A stretch of 64,000 nucleotides of DNA, from contig NZ_JNIQ01000001.1 of assembly GCF_000702585.1 (NCBI RefSeq), forward strand, positions 2,636,001 through 2,700,000, read 5' to 3'. The position numbers and the translations under genes are program-made. The notes under the pieces are model-generated. The model had not been told where the DNA came from and did no database searches. It saw only the letters and a list, made by a program, of their open reading frames with translations. Of the stretch, positions 26,566 through 34,951 are shown piece after piece; the stretch's first letter is position 1; each line of letters begins with the position of its first letter. Source of the stretch: Exiguobacterium aurantiacum DSM 6208 (lineage in GTDB: Bacteria; Bacillota; Bacilli; Exiguobacteriales; Exiguobacteriaceae).

Positions 26566-26896
26566 CCTGCTGATAAAGCGGCTCCGTCACATCAAGCTCG
26601 ATTTGTTGCTTGACACACGCGGCTAAAATTTTCTCAGGATCAAGCGCCGGATGTAACATACCGACGAAACTGACGAGCAGTGGCTCTACGGACGAGAGAC
26701 CGTACCGCCCTTGCTCGTTTTGTTGTTGCCGGATTTCCTCCAATAACGTGTGGAAGGCTTCCACATCCTCTTTCGTCAAATTCGCCCGGATGATTTCATA
26801 TTCAAACGGACGATCCGACCAGTCGACCGATTTCATCAACAGCTCCATCTGGTATGACAATTGTTTGACTTTCTCTTCTAACGACACGTTTCCCAC
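26549..26896 (-). CDS. yhaI: DUF1878 protein YhaI
   Basis: A 115-residue soluble helical protein of the DUF1878 family ([21 protein letters not shown] at the N-terminus; a conserved helical core through ~110). In Bacillus yhaI lies between scoC and prsA, exactly as here, and is of unknown function. It is divergent from prsA over a 143-bp gap and overlaps scoC tail to tail by 17 bp. No terminator hairpin was seen at the overlap, so read-through antisense pairing is possible. Confidence 0.75.
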   Translation of the reverse strand: MGNVSLEEKVKQLSYQMELLMKSVDWSDRPFEYEIIRANLTKEDVEAFHTLLEEIRQQQNEQGRYGLSSVEPLLVSFVGMLHPALDPEKILAACVKQQIELDVTEPLYQQVKLLS

Positions 26897-27039
26897 CCCA
26901 TCATTTCACATTCTCTTTCATCATTATACGATACGTTTGTGTGCTATGATACGGTACAGGTAACAGAACAGCTGTCATGATTAGGAAAATGTGATATAGT
27001 CGGACATAAGAAACTTATAGATTTTTAGGGGTGGAATAT

Positions 27040-28029
27040 ATGTCAAACGGAATGACGAATGAACCAAAAAAACAAGATAAGAAATTTTCAACGGGCGCCC
27101 TCGTCGGCGCATCTGCTCTCGCACTCGTAATCGGTGCAGGCGGTACGTACGCAGCGACGAACGGCGGCGGCGCATCAGATGACTCAACTGTCGTCTCATT
27201 CGAAGGCGGCGAGATCACACGCGGTGAAATCGCGAATATGAGTTACGACCGCATGGTCCCGCAACTCGCGTTCCAAGAAACGATGAACGAGCTCCTTGAG
27301 AAAGAATACGGCGACAAAGTCGAACAAGATAAAGTCGACGAAGAGTACAGCAAAACTGAAGAGCAGTTCAACTCGAAAGAAGAGTTCGAGCAAGCGATTC
27401 AACAAGCCGGCATGACAGGCACAGACGAGTTTAAAGAAGCCCTTCGCGGCCAAATGCTCGTCGATGCAGCGAAATCTGAACTTGTCGATGTGACAGATGA
27501 AGAGATCGAAGCGCAATTCGCGAAAGAAAACGTTGAAGTCCAAGCGAGCCATATCCTCGTCGAGACAGAAGAAGAAGCACAAGACATCATCAAGCAATTG
27601 AACGACGGAGCGGACTTCGCTGAACTCGCTAAAGAGAAGTCGACAGATACCGGTTCAGGCGCACAAGGCGGCGATCTCGGCTACTTCTCAGCCGGCGCGA
27701 TGGTCCCTGAGTTCGAAGAGTATTCGTTCCGTGAAGACGTCGTCGGTGAGATTTCTGAACCTGTTCAATCGCAGTTCGGTTACCACATCATCAAAGTCGT
27801 CGACCGGAAAGAGAAAGATCTCAAACTCGAAGACGAGAAAGATCGCATCCGTGAAGAACTCGCAGCCGAGAAAGCTGCATCGGTTGACGCGAACAAGATC
27901 TATGCCGAGTTGATCGAGAAGTATAACGTCGACGTGAAAGATGCGAAAGCATCACAACAGTTTGATGCAGTCAAGGAAGCTGTGAAAGCATCAGAAGAAG
28001 CACCAGCTGAAGAATCAACTGAACAATAA
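27040..28029 (+). CDS. prsA: foldase PrsA, without lipobox cysteine
   Basis: A 329-residue extracytoplasmic peptidyl-prolyl isomerase. A basic N-terminus and a hydrophobic segment (about 17-38) are followed by a parvulin domain (about 160-255: SHILVETEEEA...FAELAKEKSTDTGSGAQGGDLGYFSAGAMVPEFEEYSF...QFGYHIIKV). It folds exported proteins at the membrane-wall interface. Unlike Bacillus PrsA, no lipobox or any cysteine exists, so it must be anchored by an uncleaved helix or released after an A-x-A-like site (TYA). AGGGGTGG precedes the ATG at 27040. The acidic C-terminal tail is low complexity. Confidence 0.9.
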   Translation: MSNGMTNEPKKQDKKFSTGALVGASALALVIGAGGTYAATNGGGASDDSTVVSFEGGEITRGEIANMSYDRMVPQLAFQETMNELLEKEYGDKVEQDKVDEEYSKTEEQFNSKEEFEQAIQQAGMTGTDEFKEALRGQMLVDAAKSELVDVTDEEIEAQFAKENVEVQASHILVETEEEAQDIIKQLNDGADFAELAKEKSTDTGSGAQGGDLGYFSAGAMVPEFEEYSFREDVVGEISEPVQSQFGYHIIKVVDRKEKDLKLEDEKDRIREELAAEKAASVDANKIYAELIEKYNVDVKDAKASQQFDAVKEAVKASEEAPAEESTEQ

Positions 28030-28032
28030 GCC

Positions 28033-28070
28033 AAAAACGGTCGCTCTCACAACGAGAGCGACCGTTTTTT
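28033..28070. terminator. bidirectional terminator prsA/yhaM
   Basis: AAAAACGGTCGCTCTC-ACAAC-GAGAGCGACCGTTTTT with T-runs on both strands. Confidence 0.92.
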
Positions 28071-28996
28071 CATAGGTTCGGTTTATAGAAAGCACGGTTG
28101 TCGAGCGCCATGACCCGTTCGGTGAACGTCCCCGGCTCGACGCCTTCGAACGCCTTGTCGAACATGTTCATCCGCGCATCGATGTTGTCGATGAAGAATA
28201 ACATTTCCGCTTCCGGCAGTTGCGGTGCGTTCGCCGATCCCCACTCCGGCTTGCCGTGGTGGCTGAGGACGAGATGTTGCAACAATGTCACGACTTCACG
28301 GTCGGTGCCGAGTTCTCGCGCGATGACTTCAATTTCAGATGCCATCAATGACAAGTGTCCGAGCAGCTTTCCTTCGAGCGTGTATTCCGGTGTGATTGCG
28401 TCCGACAGCTCGATGACTTTCGCCAAGTCGTGTAAGACGACCCCTGAGACGAGCAGGTCCCGGTTCAACTGCGGATACAAGTCACACATCGTCTCGGCGA
28501 GCTTCAACATCGACATGACGTGGAACGCGAGACCCGAATAGACGGCGTGATGGTGGCGCACGGCAGCCGGGTACGTGAAGTACGCCTCTTCGTTGCGTTC
28601 GACGATTGCCTCGACGAGCTGTCGCATCCCATCATGACGAATCGACTCGATGTATGACCGGATCGTCGTCTCGAGTTCTGATTTCGCGACGGGTGCCGAC
28701 CGGACGTACGGTGCGATATCCGTCTCACCCTCGATGATGGAAATTTGCTTCAGCTTCAATTGCGTCCGTCCGCGATAGTCCATCACTTCACCCGAAGCGT
28801 GAACAATCTTTTTCATCGCATATTTCTCCGTATCGGCACTGTCCCACAGCTTCGTCTCGATCTCCCCGCTCTCGTCACATAAAATGAGCGTTAAGTACGG
28901 TTTGCCGTTGCCGGCCAGTCCCCGGTAAGATTGTTTGATCATCACATATTGGTCTAACGTATCGCCCACTTTGAGCTGTCCGATTTTTGTCGCCAA
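28070..28996 (-). CDS. yhaM: 3'-5' exoribonuclease YhaM
   Basis: A 308-residue protein with an N-terminal OB-fold (about 8-95: DQYVMIKQSYRGLAGNGKPYLTLILCDESGEIETKLWD) and an HD domain (HHHAVYSGLAFHVMSML near 150-167, VVLHDLAKV near 190-198, LSHHGKPEWG). The metal ligands of the HD phosphohydrolase are all present. YhaM degrades RNA and single-stranded DNA 3' to 5' with Mn2+ or Co2+. The start is a TTG at 28996 with AGAGG 8 bases upstream; the GTG at 29005 overlaps the ribosome binding site. It lies opposite prsA, as in Bacillus. Confidence 0.9.
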   Translation of the reverse strand: MATKIGQLKVGDTLDQYVMIKQSYRGLAGNGKPYLTLILCDESGEIETKLWDSADTEKYAMKKIVHASGEVMDYRGRTQLKLKQISIIEGETDIAPYVRSAPVAKSELETTIRSYIESIRHDGMRQLVEAIVERNEEAYFTYPAAVRHHHAVYSGLAFHVMSMLKLAETMCDLYPQLNRDLLVSGVVLHDLAKVIELSDAITPEYTLEGKLLGHLSLMASEIEVIARELGTDREVVTLLQHLVLSHHGKPEWGSANAPQLPEAEMLFFIDNIDARMNMFDKAFEGVEPGTFTERVMALDNRAFYKPNL

Positions 28997-29111
28997 TGTT
29001 AGCACCTCTCTCTAATTCAGTACCTCCATCTTAACGAAACTTCTCGTGAGATGCCAACTTTCTTCTCAATTCGGGAATAGTTGAAAGAGAATCGAATTGG
29101 AGGAATAGAAC

Positions 29112-30035
29112 ATGAAGTGGAACTGGTACACACGGCCCGAGGAATCCGTGCACATCGACAATCGTTACGAGGAAGCGTACACGTATTGGCTCGATCAATT
29201 GACGACAGCGAACGTCACGAAAATCATCGTCGGCGAGAACTATATGTATGGCTCGCTCACCCTCGACTATGAACAGCTCGAACGTGAACCACAAAAGGTC
29301 GGACATTACTTTGTTGGGCCTGATTTCCTCTGGACGATCGGGTTTGGCGACTTGTTTTGTGAAGTCGTGAAGGCGAAACGTTACGAGACGCCGCTTGAGG
29401 CGTTTTATGAGTTGCTCGCTGAAAAGATGGACTACTATTTCCACGGCATCGACGAATACGAGGAACGGCTCATGATCGCACAGCGCGAGATGAGCGGGCA
29501 AGTACCGCCCGAGTTCATGAACGAGATCTTCGGGCTCCGCAGCGAGATCGAACGCTGGTCGGATACGGTCGTCCCGTATCGGGAACTTCTTCAGGCCGGT
29601 CGTGAGGCGTTCCTCGACTTGGACTTGAAGCAGATGAAGCCGTATCGACTCGCGACGTATCGAGTCGAACGACTGCTCGGATCGATTGAACACTATCAAG
29701 ACGATGTCATCGCGATGACCGACCTCGCCGCGACGCTGTCAAACTTTCGCGGGAACGAGATCATGAAGGCGCTCACCGTCTTCACGGCGCTCACGACGCC
29801 TGTCGTCGCGTTCGGTGCCATCTGGGGAATGAACTTCAAAGAGATGCCCGAGCTCGACTGGCCGCTCGGGTACGTTTTCGCCTGGGCAATGATTCTCGTC
29901 TTCACCGTCGTCATTCAAGTATGGTTGAAACGGAAAAATTGGATCGGCTCGCTCTTGCAGTTCCCGACCCAAGTGAACACAAAGCAAGCCATTAGAAGAC
30001 AAAAAGATAAAACAACGAACAAAAGTTCGGTATAA
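29112..30035 (+). CDS. CorA-like divalent cation channel
   Basis: A 307-residue CorA-family protein. The cytoplasmic N-terminal part (~1-240) is acidic and helical; two C-terminal TM helices (about 242-262 and 272-290) are joined by the selectivity motif G-M-N (IWGMNFKEMPEL). The second helix is followed by a basic tail. CorA proteins import Mg2+ (some Co2+ or Ni2+). TTGGAGG precedes the ATG. Its last 20 bases contain the SOS box of dinB, so the two genes are almost contiguous (37 bp). Confidence 0.85.
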   Translation: MKWNWYTRPEESVHIDNRYEEAYTYWLDQLTTANVTKIIVGENYMYGSLTLDYEQLEREPQKVGHYFVGPDFLWTIGFGDLFCEVVKAKRYETPLEAFYELLAEKMDYYFHGIDEYEERLMIAQREMSGQVPPEFMNEIFGLRSEIERWSDTVVPYRELLQAGREAFLDLDLKQMKPYRLATYRVERLLGSIEHYQDDVIAMTDLAATLSNFRGNEIMKALTVFTALTTPVVAFGAIWGMNFKEMPELDWPLGYVFAWAMILVFTVVIQVWLKRKNWIGSLLQFPTQVNTKQAIRRQKDKTTNKSSV

Positions 30036-30036
30036 T
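30016..30036 (+). promoter_or_regulatory. SOS (LexA) box and -10 element of dinB
   Basis: CGAACAAAAGTTCG is a perfect inverted repeat matching the Bacillus SOS consensus CGAACRNRYGTTCG in 13 of 14 positions. It is followed immediately by TATAAT (30031-30036), so LexA would cover the promoter. The box lies inside the last codons of the CorA-like gene. Confidence 0.82.
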
Positions 30037-30071
30037 AGACGTATCCTATTTAATATAGAAAGGGGATATCC

Positions 30072-31163
30072 ATGGATCGTCTCATCATCCACGTCGATAT
30101 GGATGCGTTTTATGCATCTGTCGAACAGCGAGACCGTCCCCATTTAAGGGACAAGCCGGTCATCGTCGGCGGTGCGCCTCATAGTCGTGGCGTCGTCGCG
30201 ACGTGTTCCTACGAGGCGCGAAAATACGGGGTTCATAGCGCCATGTCCTCGCGGCGTGCGTTCGCCCTTTGTCCGCAGGCGACGTTCGTCAAACCCCGTT
30301 TCCAGGCGTACCGTCAAGTGAGCGAGCAAGTGATGCGGATCTTCAAGTCCGTGACACCGCTCGTCGAACCGTTGTCGCTCGACGAAGCGTACTTGGACGT
30401 CACTGAGAACACACTCATGAGCACGTCCGGCACGTATGTGGCCCGCTATATTCTCGGGGAGATCAAACGCCAGACGGGACTCACCGCCTCGGCCGGCGTC
30501 GCCCCCTCAAAGTTCGTCGCTAAAATCGCTTCCGGTTTTGACAAGCCGAACGGGCTGACCGTCGTCACGGCGCCCGAAGTTGAAACGTTCCTTGCCCCGC
30601 TGTCGATCACCGCGATGCACGGCGTCGGAAAAGTGACAGCACAAATCTTATTCAAGCACGGCTTCGAGACGATCGCCGACCTGCAACGGGCAGACAGCGC
30701 GCAACTGAAAGCCATCTTCGGCCATGATCGCGGCATCCAACTGTATGAACTCGCCCACGGGCGCGACAGCAGACCGGTCGTCCCGACGCGTGAGCGGAAG
30801 TCGATCGGGTCTGAGACGACGTTCGCCTTCGACCTCGACGACCCGGAAGAAGTGTATGAGCGCGTCGTCCCGGAGATCGAGGACGTCTTGCGCCAGCTTG
30901 ACCGTCGCGAGCTCAGTTGCCAGACGGTGACGATCAAAATCAAGACGAGCGAGTTTCAGGCACGCAGTCATCAGATCAAGTTGAACCACCCGACACACGA
31001 CCATGATGAGATCAAGCGGCTCGCCCGTCGTCTGTTTGACGAGATGGGCATCAATGAACCGGTACGCTTGATCGGGATGACCGTCTCCGATTTGATTCCC
31101 CGCACCGAGTCGACGCGACAGCTCACATTCGAAGAGTTGACGACACCTCCCCTTGAAGAATGA
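30072..31163 (+). CDS. dinB: DNA polymerase IV (Y family)
   Basis: A 363-residue translesion polymerase. Catalytic acids: D9 in HVDMDAFYASVEQR, and D104-E105 in SLDEAYLDVT. The thumb HhH region lies near 180-215, the little finger ~235-345, and a beta-clamp contact RQLTF near the C-terminus. It extends primers past damaged bases without proofreading. AAAGGGGAT precedes the ATG. The SOS box and TATAAT 36-56 bp upstream predict induction through LexA. The small gene at 31204 follows within 40 bp. Confidence 0.93.
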   Translation: MDRLIIHVDMDAFYASVEQRDRPHLRDKPVIVGGAPHSRGVVATCSYEARKYGVHSAMSSRRAFALCPQATFVKPRFQAYRQVSEQVMRIFKSVTPLVEPLSLDEAYLDVTENTLMSTSGTYVARYILGEIKRQTGLTASAGVAPSKFVAKIASGFDKPNGLTVVTAPEVETFLAPLSITAMHGVGKVTAQILFKHGFETIADLQRADSAQLKAIFGHDRGIQLYELAHGRDSRPVVPTRERKSIGSETTFAFDLDDPEEVYERVVPEIEDVLRQLDRRELSCQTVTIKIKTSEFQARSHQIKLNHPTHDHDEIKRLARRLFDEMGINEPVRLIGMTVSDLIPRTESTRQLTFEELTTPPLEE

Positions 31164-31203
31164 ATAGCCATTCAGTACAATGAAGACAAAGGGGGCAATG
31201 GAG

Positions 31204-31422
31204 ATGGCACAGTATACGATCACCGCGTTCGAAAACGACGGCACCATCGTCTTGAATGAGACGCTCGAAGCGACGGACGACCACGAGGCGAAAGAGAAAG
31301 GGCTCTTACGGTTGCGAGAGGCGAACCATGAAGGGAAAGGGGCGCGCATCGTCCGGCACGGCCAAATGATATATTTCGAGCGCTGCAAGCTTCCTGGGAA
31401 GCTAAAAGGTACCGCATCGTGA
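31204..31422 (+). CDS. small YhzD-like protein
   Basis: A 72-residue protein, TITAFENDGTIVLNETLEATDDHEAKEKGLLRLREAN in its first half: beta-hairpin then helix. The pattern resembles the small YhzD family of Bacillus, of unknown function; I hold this loosely. The ATG at 31204 is chosen because GGGGG lies 8 bases upstream; two earlier in-frame ATGs lie before or inside that site. It is 40 bp behind dinB and may share its SOS-controlled transcript, ending at the hairpin 31427-31461. Confidence 0.6.
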   Translation: MAQYTITAFENDGTIVLNETLEATDDHEAKEKGLLRLREANHEGKGARIVRHGQMIYFERCKLPGKLKGTAS

Positions 31423-31426
31423 CATG

Positions 31427-31461
31427 AAGCGCCCTGGGCTCAACGAGCACCCGGGCGCTTT
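31427..31461. terminator. bidirectional terminator
   Basis: AAGCGCCC-t-GGGCTC-aac-GAGC-a-CCCGGGCGCTT stem between the YhzD-like gene and the converging SLC13 permease. Confidence 0.85.
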
Positions 31462-31468
31462 TCCATGA

Positions 31469-33244
31469 TTAAAATGGGAACGTGATCAATATCGTAAGAA
31501 TGGCGATAACGGCCGTCACGACTTGAAGCGGCAGGCCGACTTTGACAAAGTCTATGAACCGATAGCCCCCGATGCCGAACACCATCGCGTTCGTCGGCGA
31601 ACCGAACGGGGTCATAAAGGCGAGCGACGCCGCGATAGCGACGGCGACGACGAGTGGTACCGGACTGACCTCGAGCGCCGTTGCGAGTGACAACGCCAGA
31701 GGTGCGAACAAGACGGCCGTCGCGGTGTTCGAGATGATCTGACTGAGGATCATCGTCGCCCCGAACACCGCGATGAGCACCCAAATCGGTCCAGACCGCC
31801 CGAACGACTCGCTGATCCACGTGACGAGCCACGCCATCACTCCCGCATTCTCGAGCGCTTTGCCGACCGGGATCATCGCCGCGATCAATAAGAGCGACGA
31901 CCATTGAATCGATTGATAGGCGACGTCCATATGACGGACCGCACCGGTGAGCACCATCGCCAGCGCCGCCATCCAGACGGCGACGGTCGGGTCGACCCAT
32001 TCGAAAACGAGCAGCGCGACCATTCCGGCCATGATGATACCGGCGGCGAGCTGATGCCGCTCCGATACGGCTCGGTTCGCCACGTCGGCCACCCGCTCAT
32101 TCGCGAGCAGCAAGTGCGTCTCGTCTCCGACTTTCTCCAAGTCCCCCCACTCTCCTTGGGCGACGAGCATATCTCCTTGCTCGAGGCGAACGTCTTTCAA
32201 TTTCGTCATCGCGATCTCCTCGTTCGGACGAATCACGCGCAAGACGTTCAAACCGTATCGATTGCGGAGACGGCTCTCTTTCAAACAGCGCCCGATGAGC
32301 GGGCTGTCAGCCGGTATCGTAAAGATGACGACCCCCGCCTCTTTCCCGTAGACGTCTCTCGGTGAGACGTGCTCATAACGCAACCCTTCTTGTCGCGCGA
32401 TGCGATGGACGTCTTCTTCGGCCCCACTGACGAGCAGACGTCCCTCATGGAGCACCGTGTCCGCCCGCGCGGCGTGAAGGCGGTGGACCAACCCTTTTCT
32501 CCGTTCTCCGAGCACTGTCAGCCCGTGGCGGGACCATAACGTCTCGCGCAGCTCACGACCGATGAGCGGATGCCCTTTCCGGACATGGAACGCATATACG
32601 CTCAGCGGCGGCATCATCGGATGAGGTGCGACCGATTCCGGTACGTCACCAACATCCAACAACCGATTTCCTATCACGTAAAAGTAAAGCAAACCGACCG
32701 CGGCTGCGACGAGACCGATCGGCAAGAGCGAGAAGAAGCCTAACGTCTCGCCCCCGGCACTCCGGAGCGCCTCTGCGGCGACAAGGTTCGGCGGGGTTCC
32801 GATAATCGTCATCGTGCCGCCTATACTCGAGAAAAATGCGAGCGGCATGAGCAATTTCGCCGGACTCGTCCCCATCTGGCGCGACATGGCGAGAACGACC
32901 GGGATCAAGAGCGCGACCGTCCCCGTGTTCGACATGAGGCTCGACAGTACCGTCACTGTGACCATGAGGACGAAGAATAGACGCACCTCGCTCCCTTTCG
33001 CATACGGGATGAGCGCGGCTCCAAGACGCTCGGCGAGACCGGTATGAAACAGACCCGCGCCGACGATGAACAATCCGGCAATCATGAGGACGACCGTATT
33101 CGAAAAACCAGCCATCGCCTCGACCGGCGTCAGTTGGTTTGTCAAGACGAGGAACAATAAACCGATGAGCGCGACGAGATCGGCCCGGAGCCAGCCCCCG
33201 ATGAAAAACAGAATCATAACGGCAAGAATCGCCAAGGTGACCAT
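31469..33244 (-). CDS. SLC13/DASS family permease with RCK_C domains
   Basis: A 591-residue transporter. Two membrane halves (about 1-190 and 385-590) flank a cytoplasmic pair of TrkA_C/RCK_C domains (~205-370, with MKL-type text EQGDMLVAQGEWGDLEKVG). The sodium-site SNT motifs appear in MSNTGTVALLIP and ISNTATAVLFAP, followed by GTPPN and GSPTN. Family members carry dicarboxylates, citrate or sulfate with Na+; the substrate is not evident. The start at 33244 follows GAGAGGGTGG. The promoter region (TATAAT at 33282-33287) carries a perfect cre, pointing to a carbon substrate. Confidence 0.85.
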   Translation of the reverse strand: MVTLAILAVMILFFIGGWLRADLVALIGLLFLVLTNQLTPVEAMAGFSNTVVLMIAGLFIVGAGLFHTGLAERLGAALIPYAKGSEVRLFFVLMVTVTVLSSLMSNTGTVALLIPVVLAMSRQMGTSPAKLLMPLAFFSSIGGTMTIIGTPPNLVAAEALRSAGGETLGFFSLLPIGLVAAAVGLLYFYVIGNRLLDVGDVPESVAPHPMMPPLSVYAFHVRKGHPLIGRELRETLWSRHGLTVLGERRKGLVHRLHAARADTVLHEGRLLVSGAEEDVHRIARQEGLRYEHVSPRDVYGKEAGVVIFTIPADSPLIGRCLKESRLRNRYGLNVLRVIRPNEEIAMTKLKDVRLEQGDMLVAQGEWGDLEKVGDETHLLLANERVADVANRAVSERHQLAAGIIMAGMVALLVFEWVDPTVAVWMAALAMVLTGAVRHMDVAYQSIQWSSLLLIAAMIPVGKALENAGVMAWLVTWISESFGRSGPIWVLIAVFGATMILSQIISNTATAVLFAPLALSLATALEVSPVPLVVAVAIAASLAFMTPFGSPTNAMVFGIGGYRFIDFVKVGLPLQVVTAVIAILTILITFPF

Positions 33245-33297
33245 GACGTCCACCCTCTCTTGTGAAATATCGTACAAAGGTATTATACCACTTATTA

Positions 33298-33311
33298 TGT
33301 AAGCGTTATCA
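33298..33311. promoter_or_regulatory. cre site upstream of the SLC13 permease
   Basis: TGTAAGCGTTATCA fits TGNAANCGNTNNCA fully. It covers the -35 region of the minus-strand promoter with -10 TATAAT at 33282-33287, indicating CcpA repression. Confidence 0.68.
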
Positions 33312-33335
33312 TATTGAGTTTGACAAGTTCATCAA

Positions 33336-33366
33336 CAAAAAAAACGGATGGCCGTGGCCATCCGTG
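33336..33366 (-). terminator. terminator of yheB-yheA
   Basis: ACGGATGGCC-AC-GGCCATCCGT hairpin followed by eight T on the minus strand. Confidence 0.9.
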
Positions 33367-33374
33367 ATCACACA

Positions 33375-33746
33375 TTATTGAACTTCGTTTTCGTTCACCA
33401 TCGGAGCGTACAGCTCTTCGAGTGGTTTCATAATGATTTTCGTCACTTCTGTGACAAGTTGGTGCATCCGTTGCTCTTCTTGCATGAGCTCCATGATCAA
33501 CTCGTTCTGTTGAACGTTCATCATTTTTGTTTGGGCGTCCATCATCTCTTGTTCTGAGATCTCTTCGCCTTGCATTTGCTTCTGTTGAAGCGTCATTTGG
33601 ATTTCACGGAAGTCAGCGAACAACTGGTTCGCTTCTGCATCCGCATTGACACGGTCGTATAGTGAAGAGAGGTTTGTGAACTCTTCAGAATCGCGAAGTG
33701 CTTTCTCCAATTGGTAAGCATGATCGTACAAGTTTGTTTGTGACAT
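33375..33746 (-). CDS. yheA: YlbF/YmcA family protein YheA
   Basis: A 123-residue all-helical protein with the Com_YlbF pattern (YDHAYQLEKALRDSEEFTNLSSLYDRVNADAEANQLFADFREIQ...QQKQMQGEEISEQE) close to Bacillus YheA. Relatives YlbF and YmcA act in a complex that alters RNase Y and phosphorelay activity; YheA itself is uncharacterised. AGGAGG precedes the ATG. It lies 35 bp behind yheB on one transcript, the same pairing as in Bacillus. Confidence 0.88.
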   Translation of the reverse strand: MSQTNLYDHAYQLEKALRDSEEFTNLSSLYDRVNADAEANQLFADFREIQMTLQQKQMQGEEISEQEMMDAQTKMMNVQQNELIMELMQEEQRMHQLVTEVTKIIMKPLEELYAPMVNENEVQ

Positions 33747-33781
33747 GTGACGTCCTCCTAAAAGCTATTAGGGCGTGCCAT

Positions 33782-34900
33782 TCAGATGATGGCGATCAAC
33801 CCTTGAATCAATCCAATCATACCACCTAATAGCGCCCCAAGCCATGTTATTGCCCGGAACTCACGTTTTGAGATCGATAAGACGATCTCTTCGAGGTACG
33901 ACGTGTCGAGGGATCGAACTTGTTCTTGGACGATTTGGTCGATTTTCAATCGGTCCATGATCGTCTCCATCTCGTCCGTGAATCGGATGATGACGAGCGT
34001 CACACCTTTCGGGACAAGTTCTTCGACGACTTGCTTCTCCACATCTCGCGTATACGAGTAAACGGTCCGGTCGAGCAGACTCGCGACCGGCAAACGTGTG
34101 ACGATTTCGGTGACGACACCGTCGATGAGTCGCGCTTCTAAACGATCGTCGAGGAACGTGGCGACCGGCCGTTCGCTGAACCGCTCGAACTCGCGTGTGA
34201 TCATCGTCGCCATACCGGTCCGGGTCGAGCTGCCGCGCAGAATGTTAATGATCTCCGGGCGAATCATCTCGACAAAATTGACGTTTTGAATGAAGCCAGC
34301 GATAAAGCCGAGCCGGCGCTGAACGAACGAATCGACCATATGACGGAGTTGTTCCTCTCCTTCGGTCGAATAAAAGTATTCTTCGGACTTGATGAGCATC
34401 GTATCGACGATCTCCGGGACGATGGCGCGGACGCGGTCCATCCCTTCTTCCCCGAGCAGCTCATACAGCTTTCGCGACTTGACGTCTTGGAGCACGTGTC
34501 CGAGCTCCTCTCGCAACTTCGCATCCGCTGCCGTCAAGACACGTGTCTCGACGTCTGGATAGAGCGGTTCGATGAGCATTCGAACGGTCTTTTCCGAGCG
34601 AAGCATCGTTCGTACTTCCCCTTGTACGAAATGGGTGATGTGGCTGCTGACTTGCTCGTCTAGCAGGCGCTTGCGCATCCCTTCCGGTGTCAGCAAATGC
34701 TTCACGACGGTTTTCCCGAGGCTCGTCGCCAATTCGTCGCGCCGCTTCGGGATGAGCCCAGGTGTGAAGGGCACGCGTAGCTTGCCGATATACTTCGGCT
34801 CGTGCGGCCGGAACAACATTTTGATGGCGAAGAAGTTCGTCACTCCCCCGATTGTCGCCCCGATGGCGATCATGATGAATATTTTTAGTAGACTATCCAA
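33782..34900 (-). CDS. yheB: DUF445 membrane protein YheB
   Basis: A 372-residue DUF445 protein with a TM helix at each end (about 3-25, IFIMIAIGATIGGVTNFFAIKMLF, and 350-371, WLGALLGGMIGLIQGLIAII), enclosing a long helical region. RPHEPKYIGKLRVPFTPGLIPKRRDELATSLG is the family hallmark. Function unknown; Bacillus YheB is a sporulation-time membrane protein. The start is a TTG with GGAGG 8 bases upstream; an open frame continues 417 bases further 5' but lies over the opposite gene and has no ribosome binding site. Confidence 0.85.
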   Translation of the reverse strand: MDSLLKIFIMIAIGATIGGVTNFFAIKMLFRPHEPKYIGKLRVPFTPGLIPKRRDELATSLGKTVVKHLLTPEGMRKRLLDEQVSSHITHFVQGEVRTMLRSEKTVRMLIEPLYPDVETRVLTAADAKLREELGHVLQDVKSRKLYELLGEEGMDRVRAIVPEIVDTMLIKSEEYFYSTEGEEQLRHMVDSFVQRRLGFIAGFIQNVNFVEMIRPEIINILRGSSTRTGMATMITREFERFSERPVATFLDDRLEARLIDGVVTEIVTRLPVASLLDRTVYSYTRDVEKQVVEELVPKGVTLVIIRFTDEMETIMDRLKIDQIVQEQVRSLDTSYLEEIVLSISKREFRAITWLGALLGGMIGLIQGLIAII

Positions 34901-34951
34901 ACTGTCTGCCTCCGATCTGAAATATGATACATTGTTGAAGAGGTGATTGTG

